Below, in pieces: positions 54,941 through 64,000 of a DNA stretch of 64,000 nt. Location: contig NC_092094.1 of the NCBI RefSeq assembly GCF_045679555.1, positions 36,906,430-36,970,429 on the forward strand, in the 5' to 3' direction. A model generated the notes under the pieces. It did no database searches. It was not told the origin of the DNA and saw only the letters and a program-made list of their open reading frames with translations. Positions within the stretch are counted from its first letter, which is position 1; every line of letters starts with the position of its first letter. The position numbers and the translations under genes were made by a program. Source of the DNA: Salvelinus alpinus. Taxonomy: Eukaryota > Chordata > Actinopteri > Salmoniformes > Salmonidae.

Positions 54941-57850
54941 ATGCACAGACCATACAAACGCTTCACACCGCGTGGCCGCGCCCACCCTAACCTGGTGGTC
55001 CCAGCCCGCACGACCCACGTGGAGTTCCAGGTCTCCGGTAGCCTCTGGAACTGCCGATCCGCGGCCAACAAGGCAGAGCTCATCTCAGCCTATGCGTCCC
55101 TCCAGTCCCTCGACTTCTTGGCACTGACGGAAACATGGCTCACCACAGATAACACTGCTACTCCTACTGCTCTCTCTTCGTCTGCCCACGTGTTCTCGCA
55201 CACCCCGAGAGCTTCTGGTCAGCGGGGTGGTGGCACCGGGATCCTCATCTCTCCCAAGTGGTCATTCTCTCTTTCTCCCCTTACCCATCTGTCTATCGCC
55301 TCCTTTGAATTCCATGCTGTCACAGTTACCAGCCCTTTCAAGCTTAACATCCTTATCATTTATCGCCCTCCAGGTTCCCTTGGAGAGTTCATCAATGAGC
55401 TTGATGCCTTGATAAGCTCCTTTCCTGAGGACGGCTCACCTCTCACAGTTCTGGGTGACTTTAACCTCCCCATGTCTACCTTTGACTCATTCCTCTCTGC
55501 CTCCTTCTTTCCACTCCTCTCCTCTTTTGACCTCACCCTCTCACCTTCCCCCCCTACTCACAAGGCAGGCAATACGCTTGACCTCATCTTTACTAGATGC
55601 TGTTCTTCCACTAACCTCATTGCAACTCCCCTCCAAGTCTCCGACCACTACCTTGTATCCTTTTCCCTCTCGCTCTCATCCAACACTTCCCACACTGCCC
55701 CTACTCGGATGGTATCGCGCCGTCCCAACCTTCGCTCTCTCTCCCCCGCTACTCTCTCCTCTTCCATCCTATCATCTCTTCCCTCTGCCCAAACCTTCTC
55801 CAACCTATCTCCTGATTCTGCCTCCTCAACCCTCCTCTCCTCCCTTTCTGCATCCTTTGACTCTCTATGTCCCCTATCCTCCAGGCCGGCTCGGTCCTCC
55901 CCTCCCGCTCCGTGGCTCGACGACTCATTGCGAGCTCACAGAACAGGGCTCCGGGCAGCCGAGCGGAAATGGAGGAAAACTCGCCTCCCTGCGGACCTGG
56001 CATCCTTTCACTCCCTCCTCTCTACATTTTCCTCTTCTGTCTCTGCTGCTAAAGCCACTTTCTACCACTCTAAATTCCAAGCATCTGCCTCTAACCCTAG
56101 GAAGCTCTTTGCCACCTTCTCCTCCCTCCTGAATCCTCCTCCCCCTCCCCCCCCCTCCTCCCTCTCTGCAGACGACTTCGTCAACCATTTTGAAAAGAAG
56201 GTCGACGACATCCGATCCTCGTTTGCTAAGTCAAACGACACCGCTGGTTCTGCTCACACTGCCCTACCCTGTGCTTTGACCTCTTTCTCCCCTCTCTCTC
56301 CAGATGAAATCTCGCGTCTTGTGACGGCCGGCCGCCCAACAACCTGCCCGCTTGACCCTATCCCCTCCTCTCTTCTCCAGACCATTTCCGGAGACCTTCT
56401 CCCTTACCTCACCTCGCTCATCAACTCATCCTTGACCGCTGGCTACGTCCCTTCCGTCTTCAAGAGAGCGAGAGTTGCACCCCTTCTGAAAAAACCTACA
56501 CTCGATCCCTCCGATGTCAACAACTACAGACCAGTATCCCTTCTTTCTTTTCTCTCCAAAACTCTTGAACGTGCCGTCCTTGGCCAGCTCTCCTGCTATC
56601 TCTCTCAGAATGACCTTCTTGATCCAAATCAGTCAGGTTTCAAGACTAGTCACTCAACTGAGACTGCTCTTCTCTGTATCACGGAGGCGCTCCGCACTGC
56701 TAAAGCTAACTCTCTCTCCTCTGCTCTCATCCTTCTAGACCTATCGGCTGCCTTCGATACTGTGAACCATCAGATCCTCCTCTCCACCCTCTCCGAGTTG
56801 GGCATCTCCGGCGCGGCCCACGCTTGGATTGCGTCCTACCTGACAGGTCGCTCCTACCAGGTGGCGTGGCGAGAATCTGTCTCCTCACCACGCGCTCTCA
56901 CCACTGGTGTCCCCCAGGGCTCTGTTCTAGGCCCTCTCCTATTCTCGCTATACACCAAGTCACTTGGCTCTGTCATAACCTCACATGGTCTCTCCTATCA
57001 CTGCTATGCAGACGACACACAATTAATCTTCTCCTTTCCCCCTTCTGATGACCAGGTGGCGAATCGCATCTCTGCATGTCTGGCAGACATATCAGTGTGG
57101 ATGACGGATCACCACCTCAAGCTGAACCTCGGCAAGACGGAGCTGCTCTTCCTCCCGGGGAAGGACTGCCCGTTCCATGATCTCGCCATCACGGTTGACA
57201 ACTCCATTGTGTCCTCCTCCCAGAGCGCTAAGAACCTTGGCGTGATCCTGGACAACACCCTGTCGTTCTCAACTAACATCAAGGCGGTGGCCCGTTCCTG
57301 TAGGTTCATGCTCTACAACATCCGCAGAGTACGACCCTGCCTCACACAGGAAGCGGCGCAGGTCCTAATCCAGGCACTTGTCATCTCCCGTCTGGATTAC
57401 TGCAACTCGCTGTTGGCTGGGCTCCCTGCCTGTGCCATCAAACCCCTACAACTCATCCAGAACGCCGCAGCCCGTCTGGTGTTCAACCTTCCCAAGTTCT
57501 CTCACGTCACCCCGCTCCTCCGCTCTCTCCACTGGCTTCCAGTTGAAGCTCGCATCCGCTACAAGACCATGGTGCTTGCCTACGGAGCTGTGAGGGGAAC
57601 GGCACCTCAGTACCTTCAGGCTCTGATCAGGCCCTACACCCAAACAAGGGCTCTGCGTTCATCCACCTCTGGCCTGCTCGCCTCCCTACCACTGAGGAAG
57701 TACAGTTCCCGCTCAGCCCAGTCAAAACTGTTCGCTGCTCTGGCACCCCAATGGTGGAACAAACTCCCTCACGACGCCAGGACAGCGGAGTCAATCACCA
57801 CCTTCCGGAGACACCTGAAACCCCACCTCTTCAAGGAATACCTAGGATAA
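54941..57850 (+). CDS. LINE endonuclease/reverse transcriptase, intact frame (969 residues)
   Basis: This frame encodes the retrotransposition enzyme that nicks target DNA and copies LINE RNA in place. The apurinic-type endonuclease occupies roughly residues 30-250 (LDFLALTETWL, LIIYRPPGS, VLGDFNLP, then SDHY with Asp235 and His236). RT motifs follow in order: NNYRPVSLLSFLSKTLERAV, LLDLSAAFDTVNH (catalytic Asp606), TTGVPQGSVLGPLLFSLYT and CYADDTQL (Tyr689, Asp691 and Asp692). The ATG at 54941 lies exactly at the insertion junction. The frame stays open upstream into the host repeat (another ATG at 54884), so the natural start may be missing. No stop interrupts 970 codons, so the copy is young; whether it can move is unknown. 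Confidence 0.9.
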   Translation: MHRPYKRFTPRGRAHPNLVVPARTTHVEFQVSGSLWNCRSAANKAELISAYASLQSLDFLALTETWLTTDNTATPTALSSSAHVFSHTPRASGQRGGGTGILISPKWSFSLSPLTHLSIASFEFHAVTVTSPFKLNILIIYRPPGSLGEFINELDALISSFPEDGSPLTVLGDFNLPMSTFDSFLSASFFPLLSSFDLTLSPSPPTHKAGNTLDLIFTRCCSSTNLIATPLQVSDHYLVSFSLSLSSNTSHTAPTRMVSRRPNLRSLSPATLSSSILSSLPSAQTFSNLSPDSASSTLLSSLSASFDSLCPLSSRPARSSPPAPWLDDSLRAHRTGLRAAERKWRKTRLPADLASFHSLLSTFSSSVSAAKATFYHSKFQASASNPRKLFATFSSLLNPPPPPPPSSLSADDFVNHFEKKVDDIRSSFAKSNDTAGSAHTALPCALTSFSPLSPDEISRLVTAGRPTTCPLDPIPSSLLQTISGDLLPYLTSLINSSLTAGYVPSVFKRARVAPLLKKPTLDPSDVNNYRPVSLLSFLSKTLERAVLGQLSCYLSQNDLLDPNQSGFKTSHSTETALLCITEALRTAKANSLSSALILLDLSAAFDTVNHQILLSTLSELGISGAAHAWIASYLTGRSYQVAWRESVSSPRALTTGVPQGSVLGPLLFSLYTKSLGSVITSHGLSYHCYADDTQLIFSFPPSDDQVANRISACLADISVWMTDHHLKLNLGKTELLFLPGKDCPFHDLAITVDNSIVSSSQSAKNLGVILDNTLSFSTNIKAVARSCRFMLYNIRRVRPCLTQEAAQVLIQALVISRLDYCNSLLAGLPACAIKPLQLIQNAAARLVFNLPKFSHVTPLLRSLHWLPVEARIRYKTMVLAYGAVRGTAPQYLQALIRPYTQTRALRSSTSGLLASLPLRKYSSRSAQSKLFAALAPQWWNKLPHDARTAESITTFRRHLKPHLFKEYLG

Positions 57851-57863
57851 AGCAATCCTTCTG

Positions 57864-57883
57864 CCCCCCCCCCCCCCCCCCCC
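57864..57883. repeat. homopolymer of 20 C
   Basis: It lies 13 bases after the LINE stop codon, in its 3' UTR. Confidence 0.95.
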
Positions 57884-58119
57884 TTATAAGATTTAGATGC
57901 ACTATTGTAAAGTGGCTGTTCCACTGGATGTCATTAGGTGAATGTACCAATTTGTAAGTCGCTCTGGATAAGAGCGTCTGCTAAATGACTTAAATGTAAT
58001 TAATTTTACCTACACAAAAATGTCCCATAATGTCTAACTATGTTCGGCATTTATAAAATTGTACCGGCATTTCATGTTTTCATCAGCCCAAACACTGAAT
58101 TGACAAGTGTGTAATTAAA

Positions 58120-58175
58120 GGGAAAGGGAGATACCAAGTCAGTTTAACTGCATGCATTCAACTGAAATGTGTCTA
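58120..58175. repeat. SINE tail remnant
   Basis: GATACCAAGTCAGTTTAACT, then GCATGCATTCAACTGAAATG, matches the tail region of the SINE at 34838-35075. Confidence 0.55.
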
Positions 58176-58229
58176 AATGACACTAATAAAATATTGCCAT
58201 TTCATATGGAATTACATTCCATACACAGA

Positions 58230-58405
58230 GAACCGAATGAAATACTATTGGTAGTGTACACACAGTATTTTGCAGATGTTATCACGGGTGTAACGATATG
58301 CTTATGTTTCTAGCTCCAACAGTGCAGTAGTGCCTAACAATACAAAACAATACATGCAAATTAAAAAAAAAAATAAGAAAGGAATTAAGAAATATAGAAA
58401 TGAAT
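58230..58405 (-). mobile_element. LINE 3' end fragment
   Basis: TGCTTATGTTTCTAGCTCCA, then ACAGTGCAGTAGTGCCTAAC, corresponds to the 3' UTR of the LINE at 21077-24120 in the same orientation. Confidence 0.6.
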
Positions 58406-58550
58406 ATAGAAATGACTGCCAAGAGTGTGCAAAGCTGTCATCAAGGCAAAGGGTGGCTACTTTGAAGAATCTCAAATATAAAATCTATTTCGATATGTTT
58501 AACACTTTTTTGGTTACTACATGATTCCATATGTGCTATTTAGAACTATG

Positions 58551-60890
58551 TAGAACTAAGAACAGATATAGCCCTTGGTTCACCCCAGACTTGACTGCCC
58601 TTGACCAGCCCAAAAACCTCCTGTGGCGTTCTGCATTAGCATCGAAAAGCCCTCGTGATATGCAACTTTTCAGGGAAGTCAGGAACAAATATACTCAGTC
58701 AGTTAGGAAAGCTAAGGCTAGCTTTTTCAAACAGAAATTTGCTTCCTGTAGCACTAATTCCAAAAAGTTTTGGGACACTGTAAGGTCCATGGAGAATAAG
58801 AGCACCTCCTCTCAGCTGCCCACTGCACTGAGGATAGGAAACACTGTCACCACCGATAAATCCACGATAATCGATCATTTCAATAAGCATCTTTCTAGGG
58901 CTGGCCATGCTTTCCACCTGGCTACCGCTACCCCGGCCAACATCTCAGCCCCCTCTGCAGCAACTTGCCCAAGCCCCACCTGCTTCTCCTTCACCCAAAT
59001 CCAGACAGCTGATGTTCTGAAAGAGCTGCAAACTCTGGATCCCTACAAATCAGCTGGGCTAGACAATCTGGACCCTCTCTAAAATGATCAGCCGAAATTG
59101 TTGCAACCCCTATTACAAGCCTATTCAACCTCTCTTTCGTATCGTCTGAGATCCCCAAAGATTGGAACGCTGCTGTGGTCATCCCCCTCTTCAAAGGGGG
59201 AGACACTCTAGACCCAAACTGTTATAGACTTATATCCATCCTGCCCTGCCTTTCTAAAATCTTCGAAAGCCAAAATAACAAACAGGTCACTGACCATTTC
59301 GAATCCCACCGTACCTTCTCCACTATGCAATCTGGTTTCCGAGCTGGTCATGGGTGCACCTCAGCCACGCTCAAGGTCCTAAACGATATCATAACCGCCA
59401 TTGAAAAGACAGTACTGTGCAGCCGTCTTCATCGACCTGGCCAAGGCTTTATACTCTGTCAATCACCGTATTCTTATCGGCAGACTCAATAGCCTTGGCT
59501 TCTCAAATGACTGCCTCGCCTGGTTCACCAACTACTTCTCAGATGTCAGTGTGTCAAATCGGAGGTCCTGTTGTCCGGACCTCTGGCAGTCTCTATGGGG
59601 GTTCAATTCTCAGGCCGACTCTTTTCTCTTTTCTATATATCAATGATTCTCTGATCCACCTCTACGCAGACGACACCATTCTGTATACATCTAGCCCTTC
59701 TTTGGACACTGTGCTAACAAACCTCCAAACGAGCTTCAACGCCATACAACAATCTTTCCATGGCCTCCAACTGCTTTTAAATGCTAGTTAAACTAAGTGC
59801 ATGCTCTTCAACCGATTTCTGCCCGCACCCTCCCGCCCGACTAGCATCACTACTCTGGCCGGTTCTGACCTAGAATATGTGGACAACTACAAATACCTAG
59901 GTGTCTGGTTAGACTGTAAACTCTCCTTCCAGACTCACATTAAGCATCTCCAATCCAAAATTAAATCTAGAATCGGCTTCCTATTTCGCAACAAAGCCTC
60001 TTTCACTCATGCTGCCAAACATTCCCTCGTAAAACTGACTATCTTACCGATCCTTGACTTCGGTGATGTCATTTACAAAATAGCCCCCAACACTCTACTC
60101 AGCAAACTGGATGCAGTCTATCACAGTGCCATCCGTTTTGTCACCAAAGCCCCATATACTACCCACCACTGCGACCTGTATGCTCTCGTTGGCTGGCCCT
60201 CACTACATATTCGTCGCCAAACCCACTGGCTCCAGGTCATCTACAAGTCTCTGCTAGGTAAAGCCCCACCTTATCTCAGCTCACTGGTCACCATAGCAAC
60301 ACCTACCCGTAGCACGCTCTCCAGCAGGTATATTTCACTGGTCATCCCCAAAGCCAACACTTACTTTGGCTGCCTTACCTTCCAATTCTCTGCTGCCAAT
60401 GACTGGAACGAATTGCAAAAATCACTGAAGCTGGAATCTTATATCGCCCTCTCTAACTTTAAGCATCAGCTGTTAGAGCAGCTTACTGATCACTGTACCT
60501 GTACACAGCCCATCTGTAAATAGCACACCCAACTACCTCATCCCCATATTATTACTTACCCTCTTGCTCTTTTGCACCCCAGTATCTCTACTTGCACATC
60601 ATCATCTGCACATCTATCACTCCAGTGTTATTGCTAAATTGTAATTATTGTAAATACTATGGCCTATTTATTACTTACCTCCCTACTCTTCTACATTTGC
60701 ACACACCGTACATAGATTTTTCTATTTTTTTTCTATTGTATTATTGATTGTACGTTTGTTTATGTGTAACTCTGTGTTGTTGTTTTTGTCGCACTGCTTT
60801 GCTTTATCTTGGCCAGGTCGCAGTTGTAAATGAGAACTTGTTCTCAACTGGCCTACCTGGTTAAATAAAGGTGAAATAAAAAATAAATAT
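58551..60890 (+). mobile_element. LINE, 5'-truncated and frameshifted
   Basis: It begins inside the endonuclease-RT linker (NRYSPWFTPDLTALDQPKNL). It ends with the 3' tail CTGGCCTACCTGGTTAAATA, then AAGGTGAAATAAAAAATAAA. A minus-strand fragment of the same family lies at 14546-15040. Confidence 0.9.
58552..60523 (+). pseudogene. LINE reverse transcriptase, frameshifted
   Basis: RT motifs can be read across several frames: LQTLDPYKSAGLDNLDPL (then a stop), VVIPLFKGGDTLDPNCYRLI, QSGFRAGHGCTSATLKVLND, FIDLAKALYSVNH and HLYADDTILYTSS. The C-terminal 240 codons (LEYVDNYKYLGVWLDCKLSF to QLTDHCTCTQ) are open. At least four lesions rule out function. Confidence 0.88.
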
Positions 60891-61009
60891 ATATTTTTTT
60901 ATAGTTTTGTAGAAAATAGTAAAAAATAAAGAAAAACCCTTGAATGAGTATGTGTGTCCAGACTTTTGACTGGTACTGTATAAAATTTACCACAACTGGA
61001 CTCCAATGC

Positions 61010-62102
61010 ATTCGGAAAGTATTCAGACCCCTTCCCCTTTTCCACATTTTGTTACGTTACAGCCTTATTCTAAAATAGATTAAATAAACGATTTCTTCAT
61101 CAATCTACACACAATACCCCATAACAACAAAACCAAAACTGTTTTTTCTAAATGTTTGCTAATTTATAACAAATAAAAATACCTTATTACATAAGTATTC
61201 AGACCCTTTGCTATGAGACTCGAAATTGAGATCAGGTGCAACCTGTTTCCATTGATCATCCCTAAGATGTTTCTACTTGATTGGAGTCCACTTGTGGTAA
61301 ATTCAATTGATTGGACATGATTTGGAAAGGAACAGACCTGTCAAAATACGGTCCCACAGTTGACAGTGCATGTCACAGCAAAAACCAAGCCATGAGGTCA
61401 AAGGAATTGTCCGTAGAGCTCCGAGACAGGATTGTGTGAAGGCACAGATCTGGGGAAGGTCCCCAAGAACAAAGTGGCCTTTTTCTCCCCAATTTTGTTA
61501 TATCCAATTGATAGTTAGTCTTGTCCCATCAATGCAACTCCCCTACCATCTCTGGAGAAGCAAAGGTTGAGAGCCATGCGTCCTACAAAACACGACCCTG
61601 CCAAGCTGCACTGCTTCTTAACACACTGCTCGCTTAACCCTGGGAGCCAGCCGCAACAATGTGTCGGAGGAAACACCATCCAACTGGCAACTGAAGTCAG
61701 CTTGCAGGCCCCCGACAATGAGTCGCTAGAGTGCGATGGGACAAGAAAATCCTGGCCGGTGCACCGCCTCATGGGTCTCCCGGTCACGGCCAGCTGTTAC
61801 ACAGCCTGTGATTGAACCCTGGGCGGTAGTGAAGCCTCGAGCACTACGATGCAGTGCCTTAGACTGCTACGCCACTAGGGAACCTCGGCCTCCATCATTC
61901 TGAAATAGATTAAGTTTGGAACCTCCAAGACTCTTCCTAGAGTTGGCAGCCCGGCCATACTGAGCAATCGGGGGAGAAGGGCCTTGGTCAGGGAGGTGAT
62001 CAAAAACCTGACGGTCACTCAGAAAGCTCTAGAGTTCAGAAGGATTGCTGTTACTTACACTGGCCCTTCTGGCAACGAGACTGCAGTAAAGCTTTGACTC
62101 CC
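61010..62102 (+). mobile_element. Tc1 element, 3' truncated and split by a SINE
   Basis: The left end AATGCATTCGGAAAGTATTC belongs to the same family as 7985-9527. The transposase N-terminal half (GAATTGTCCGTAGAGCTCCG onward) is broken by a SINE at 61481-61884. The element stops near 62100 without a right terminus. Confidence 0.85.
61481..61884 (-). mobile_element. tRNA-derived SINE within the Tc1
   Basis: Reading the minus strand, GTTCCCTAGTGGCGTAGCAG, then TCTAAGGCACTGCAT, is the tRNA-like head and GGTTCAATCACAGG the B-box region. GGCCT flanks both sides of the insertion as a likely target duplication. Confidence 0.82.
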
Positions 62103-63115
62103 CTCCATATGTATTTGGACAGTGAAGCTAAAATAACAAAATTTGGCTCTATACTCCATCTAGGATTTGAGATCAAATGTTTCATATGAGGAGACAGTAC
62201 AGAATGTAACATTTTATTAGCTTTATTAGAGGGCATTTTCATTCATATCTGTTTTACCATTTTAAATTAAAGGACTTTATGTATCTAGTCACCCACATGT
62301 AAAGTATTTTGACTATTAAAGCAGTCAAAAGTTTAGTATTTGGTCCCATATTTCTTGCACTCAATGACTACATCAAGCTTGTGACTCTACGAACTCTTTG
62401 GATGCATTTTGTTTTCATTGTGTTGTTTTGCCCAACTTAATGGTGAATGATAACTGGAGTAATTTTCTTTCTAAGTGGGTAAATAAGATGTTTCTGAAAA
62501 CTTTAAATTAATCCTGATAATACCATGTTTAAGAAAAAACATGAATGAATCGTGGAACAATGATGAGCGAGATGCCGTTCAGAGGCTACATCAAAACATG
62601 CTAAACTCTCACCATTACCAATAACAAGGGAGCTAAGCATTTTTTGGGGGGTATGACTTTTGTGCCTCTGTAACCTTATTACTCATCATTATCATGATTC
62701 ATTCATGATTATCCATAATCATGGTAGCATCTACATGAATGTAGAAGTGTTCAGAAACATCTTCCATTCTTACTTACTATAAAAGGGACTCCAAAATGGC
62801 ACAAGACATTATTCACCATTCAAAATGCATCCAACAAGTCTGTAGTCACACTCTTGATTTAGTGATTGCGTGCAAGGAATATGGAACAAAATACTAATCT
62901 TTTGACTACTTTAATATAAGTTATTTTGTCCAAATACTTGACTTCTTCAAATGTGGGGACTATATACACATAATGTTTTAATTTTTAAATGGTAAAACAG
63001 ATACAGCATGTATGAAAATATCTTAAAATAAAAGCTGACATTCTGTACTGTCGCCTAATATGAAACATTCTATTTCAAATCTAAAATGCTGGAGTATAGA
63101 GCCAAAATATATATA
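62103..63115. mobile_element. non-autonomous element with long inverted repeats
   Basis: About 250 bp at each end are inverted copies. The left has TTTGGCTCTATACTCCATCT, then AGACAGTACAGAATGTAAC; the right end has the complement of TTTTGGCTCTATACTCCAGC, then CGACAGTACAGAATGTC. The interior has no coding sequence. The superfamily cannot be fixed by eye; TA at both ends suggests Tc1/mariner. Confidence 0.75.
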
Positions 63116-63117
63116 TA

Positions 63118-64000
63118 AACTCAGCAAAAAAAGAAACGTCCTCTCACTGTCAACTGCATTTATTTTCAGCAAACTTAACATTTGTAAATATTTGTATGAA
63201 CATAACAACATTCAACAACTGAGACATAAACTGAACATGTTCCACAGACATGTGACTAACAGAAATGGAATAATGTCTCTGTGAACAAAGGGGGGGGGTC
63301 AAAATCAAAAGTAACAGTCAGTCTCTGGTGTGGCCACCAGCTGCATTAAGTACTGCAGTGCATCACCTCCTCATGGACAGCACCAGATTTGCCAGTTCTT
63401 GCTGTGAGATGTTACCCCACTCTTCCACCAAGGCACCTGCAAGTTCCCAGACATTTCTGGGGGGTATGGCCCTAGCCCTCACCCTCCGATCCAACAGGTC
63501 CCAGATGTGCTCAATGGGATTGAGATCCGGGCTCTTCGCTGGCCATGGCAGAACACTGACATTCCTGTCTTGCAGGAAATCACGCACAGAATGAGCAGTA
63601 TGGCTGGTGGCATTGTCATGCTGTAGGGTCATGTCAGGATGAGCCTGCAGGAAGGGTACCACATGAGGGAGGAGGATGTCTTCCCTGTAACGCACAGTGT
63701 TGAGATTGCCTGCAATGACAGCAAGCTCAGTCCGATGATGCTGTGACACACTGCCCCAGACTATGACGGAACCTCCACCTCCAAATCGATCCCGCTCCAG
63801 AACACAGGCCTCGGTGTAACGCTCATTCCTTCGACAATAAACGCGAATCCAACGATCACCCCTGGTGAGACAAAACCGCGACTCGTCAGTGAAAAGCACT
63901 TTTTGCCAATCCTGTCTGGTCCAGCGACCATGGGTTTGTGCCCATAGGCGACGTTGTTGCCGGTGATGTCTGGTGAGGACCTGCCTTACAACAGGCCTAC
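63118..64000 (-). mobile_element. Tc1 element cut by the right window edge
   Basis: The end AACTCAGCAAAAAAAGAAAC follows TA and matches the fragment ending at 20070. Only the C-terminal half of the transposase is inside the window. Confidence 0.9.
63363..64000 (-). CDS. Tc1 transposase, C-terminal part, frame open to the window edge
   Basis: The frame enters from the window end as RPVVRQVLTRHHRQQRRLWA and continues through the DDE core: [17 protein letters not shown] (first Asp), TLQHDNATSHTAHSVRDFLQ (second Asp) and [18 protein letters not shown] (Glu). It closes with LANLVLSMRR. All three catalytic residues are present in more than 200 uninterrupted codons. Integrity of the N-terminal half cannot be judged here. 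Confidence 0.85.
   Translation of the reverse strand, partial: RPVVRQVLTRHHRQQRRLWAQTHGRWTRQDWQKVLFTDESRFCLTRGDRWIRVYCRRNERYTEACVLERDRFGGGGSVIVWGSVSQHHRTELAVIAGNLNTVRYREDILLPHVVPFLQAHPDMTLQHDNATSHTAHSVRDFLQDRNVSVLPWPAKSPDLNPIEHIWDLLDRRVRARAIPPRNVWELAGALVEEWGNISQQELANLVLSMRR

Larger units (their letters stand above)
54939..57999 (+). mobile_element. LINE of the CR1/L2 group with an uninterrupted ORF
   Basis: It contains an open endonuclease-RT frame, a C tract, and a 3' tail TTGTAAGTCGCTCTGGATAA, then GAGCGTCTGCTAAATGAC, ending in short AATGTAA units. Base composition changes sharply to C-rich at its 5' junction near 54940. It is probably 5'-truncated, since nothing like a LINE 5' UTR precedes the frame. 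Confidence 0.92.
58406..60978 (+). mobile_element. Tc1 3' fragment split by a LINE
   Basis: Tc1 text (GAGTGTGCAAAGCTGTCATC to CCATATGTGCTATTT) stops at about 58550 and resumes at about 60891, ending TTTTGACTGGTACTG with TA at 60979. The family matches 46996-50029. Confidence 0.85.

Noticed and set aside
55455..56188. Long frames overlapping the LINE in other registers, including a Pro/Ser-rich one of about 225 codons
   Set aside because: They are out-of-frame readings of the C-rich LINE coding sequence on both strands.

Overview
The window is vertebrate genomic DNA, almost certainly from a salmonid fish (salmon, trout or char). The evidence is one large, many-exon animal gene with GT-AG introns, set in a dense mix of salmonid-type repeats. 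These include several Tc1/mariner families (one resembling Sleeping Beauty), hAT elements with 8-bp target duplications, a TTAA-flanked element, tRNA-derived SINEs, L2/CR1/Rex1-type LINEs and a DIRS-like remnant. I see no bacterial, phage or CRISPR content.

The one confidently identified host gene is edc4 (enhancer of mRNA decapping 4, also called Ge-1 or Hedls), on the minus strand from the ATG at 53941 to the TAG at 9665. I assembled 29 coding exons by hand. Every junction uses GT-AG and every intron phase matches, giving 4245 nt, or 1414 codons plus a stop. There is no frameshift or premature stop, so this copy looks functional. The order is an N-terminal WD40-type propeller (exons 3-14), a Ser/Pro-rich linker (exons 15-20) and a C-terminal helical region (exons 21-29).

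Region by region: 1-5097 is mostly unique sequence with one hAT-like repeat and a probable SINE. At 5098-5152 (minus) there is a probable first coding exon with a signal peptide, and its place just downstream of edc4 on the same strand suggests a neuritin-like gene (nrn1l), most of which lies beyond the left edge. 5153-9664 is the 3' flank of edc4, with a Tc1 element 138 bp past the stop codon. 9665-15603 holds exons 29-20 with small insertions. 15604-27008 is intron 19, a tower of nested transposons: a foldback repeat split by a hAT, split by a Tc1, which is itself split by a TTAA-bounded insertion, a LINE and a second TTAA element. 27009-32693 holds exons 19-5, with a Tc1 at the donor of exon 6. 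32694-53853 holds exons 4-2 and large introns packed with Tc1, hAT, SINE, LINE and DIRS remnants. 53942-54337 is the probable edc4 promoter. 54338-64000 is repeats only, including a LINE with an uninterrupted endonuclease plus reverse-transcriptase frame (54941-57850) and the edge of another Tc1 whose transposase frame is open to the window end.

Apart from the edc4 exons and the signal-peptide exon, the long reading frames belong to transposable elements. No previously undescribed molecular system is evident. The most informative features are the nested insertion history, insertions very close to edc4 splice sites, and the LINE tail shared with a SINE.
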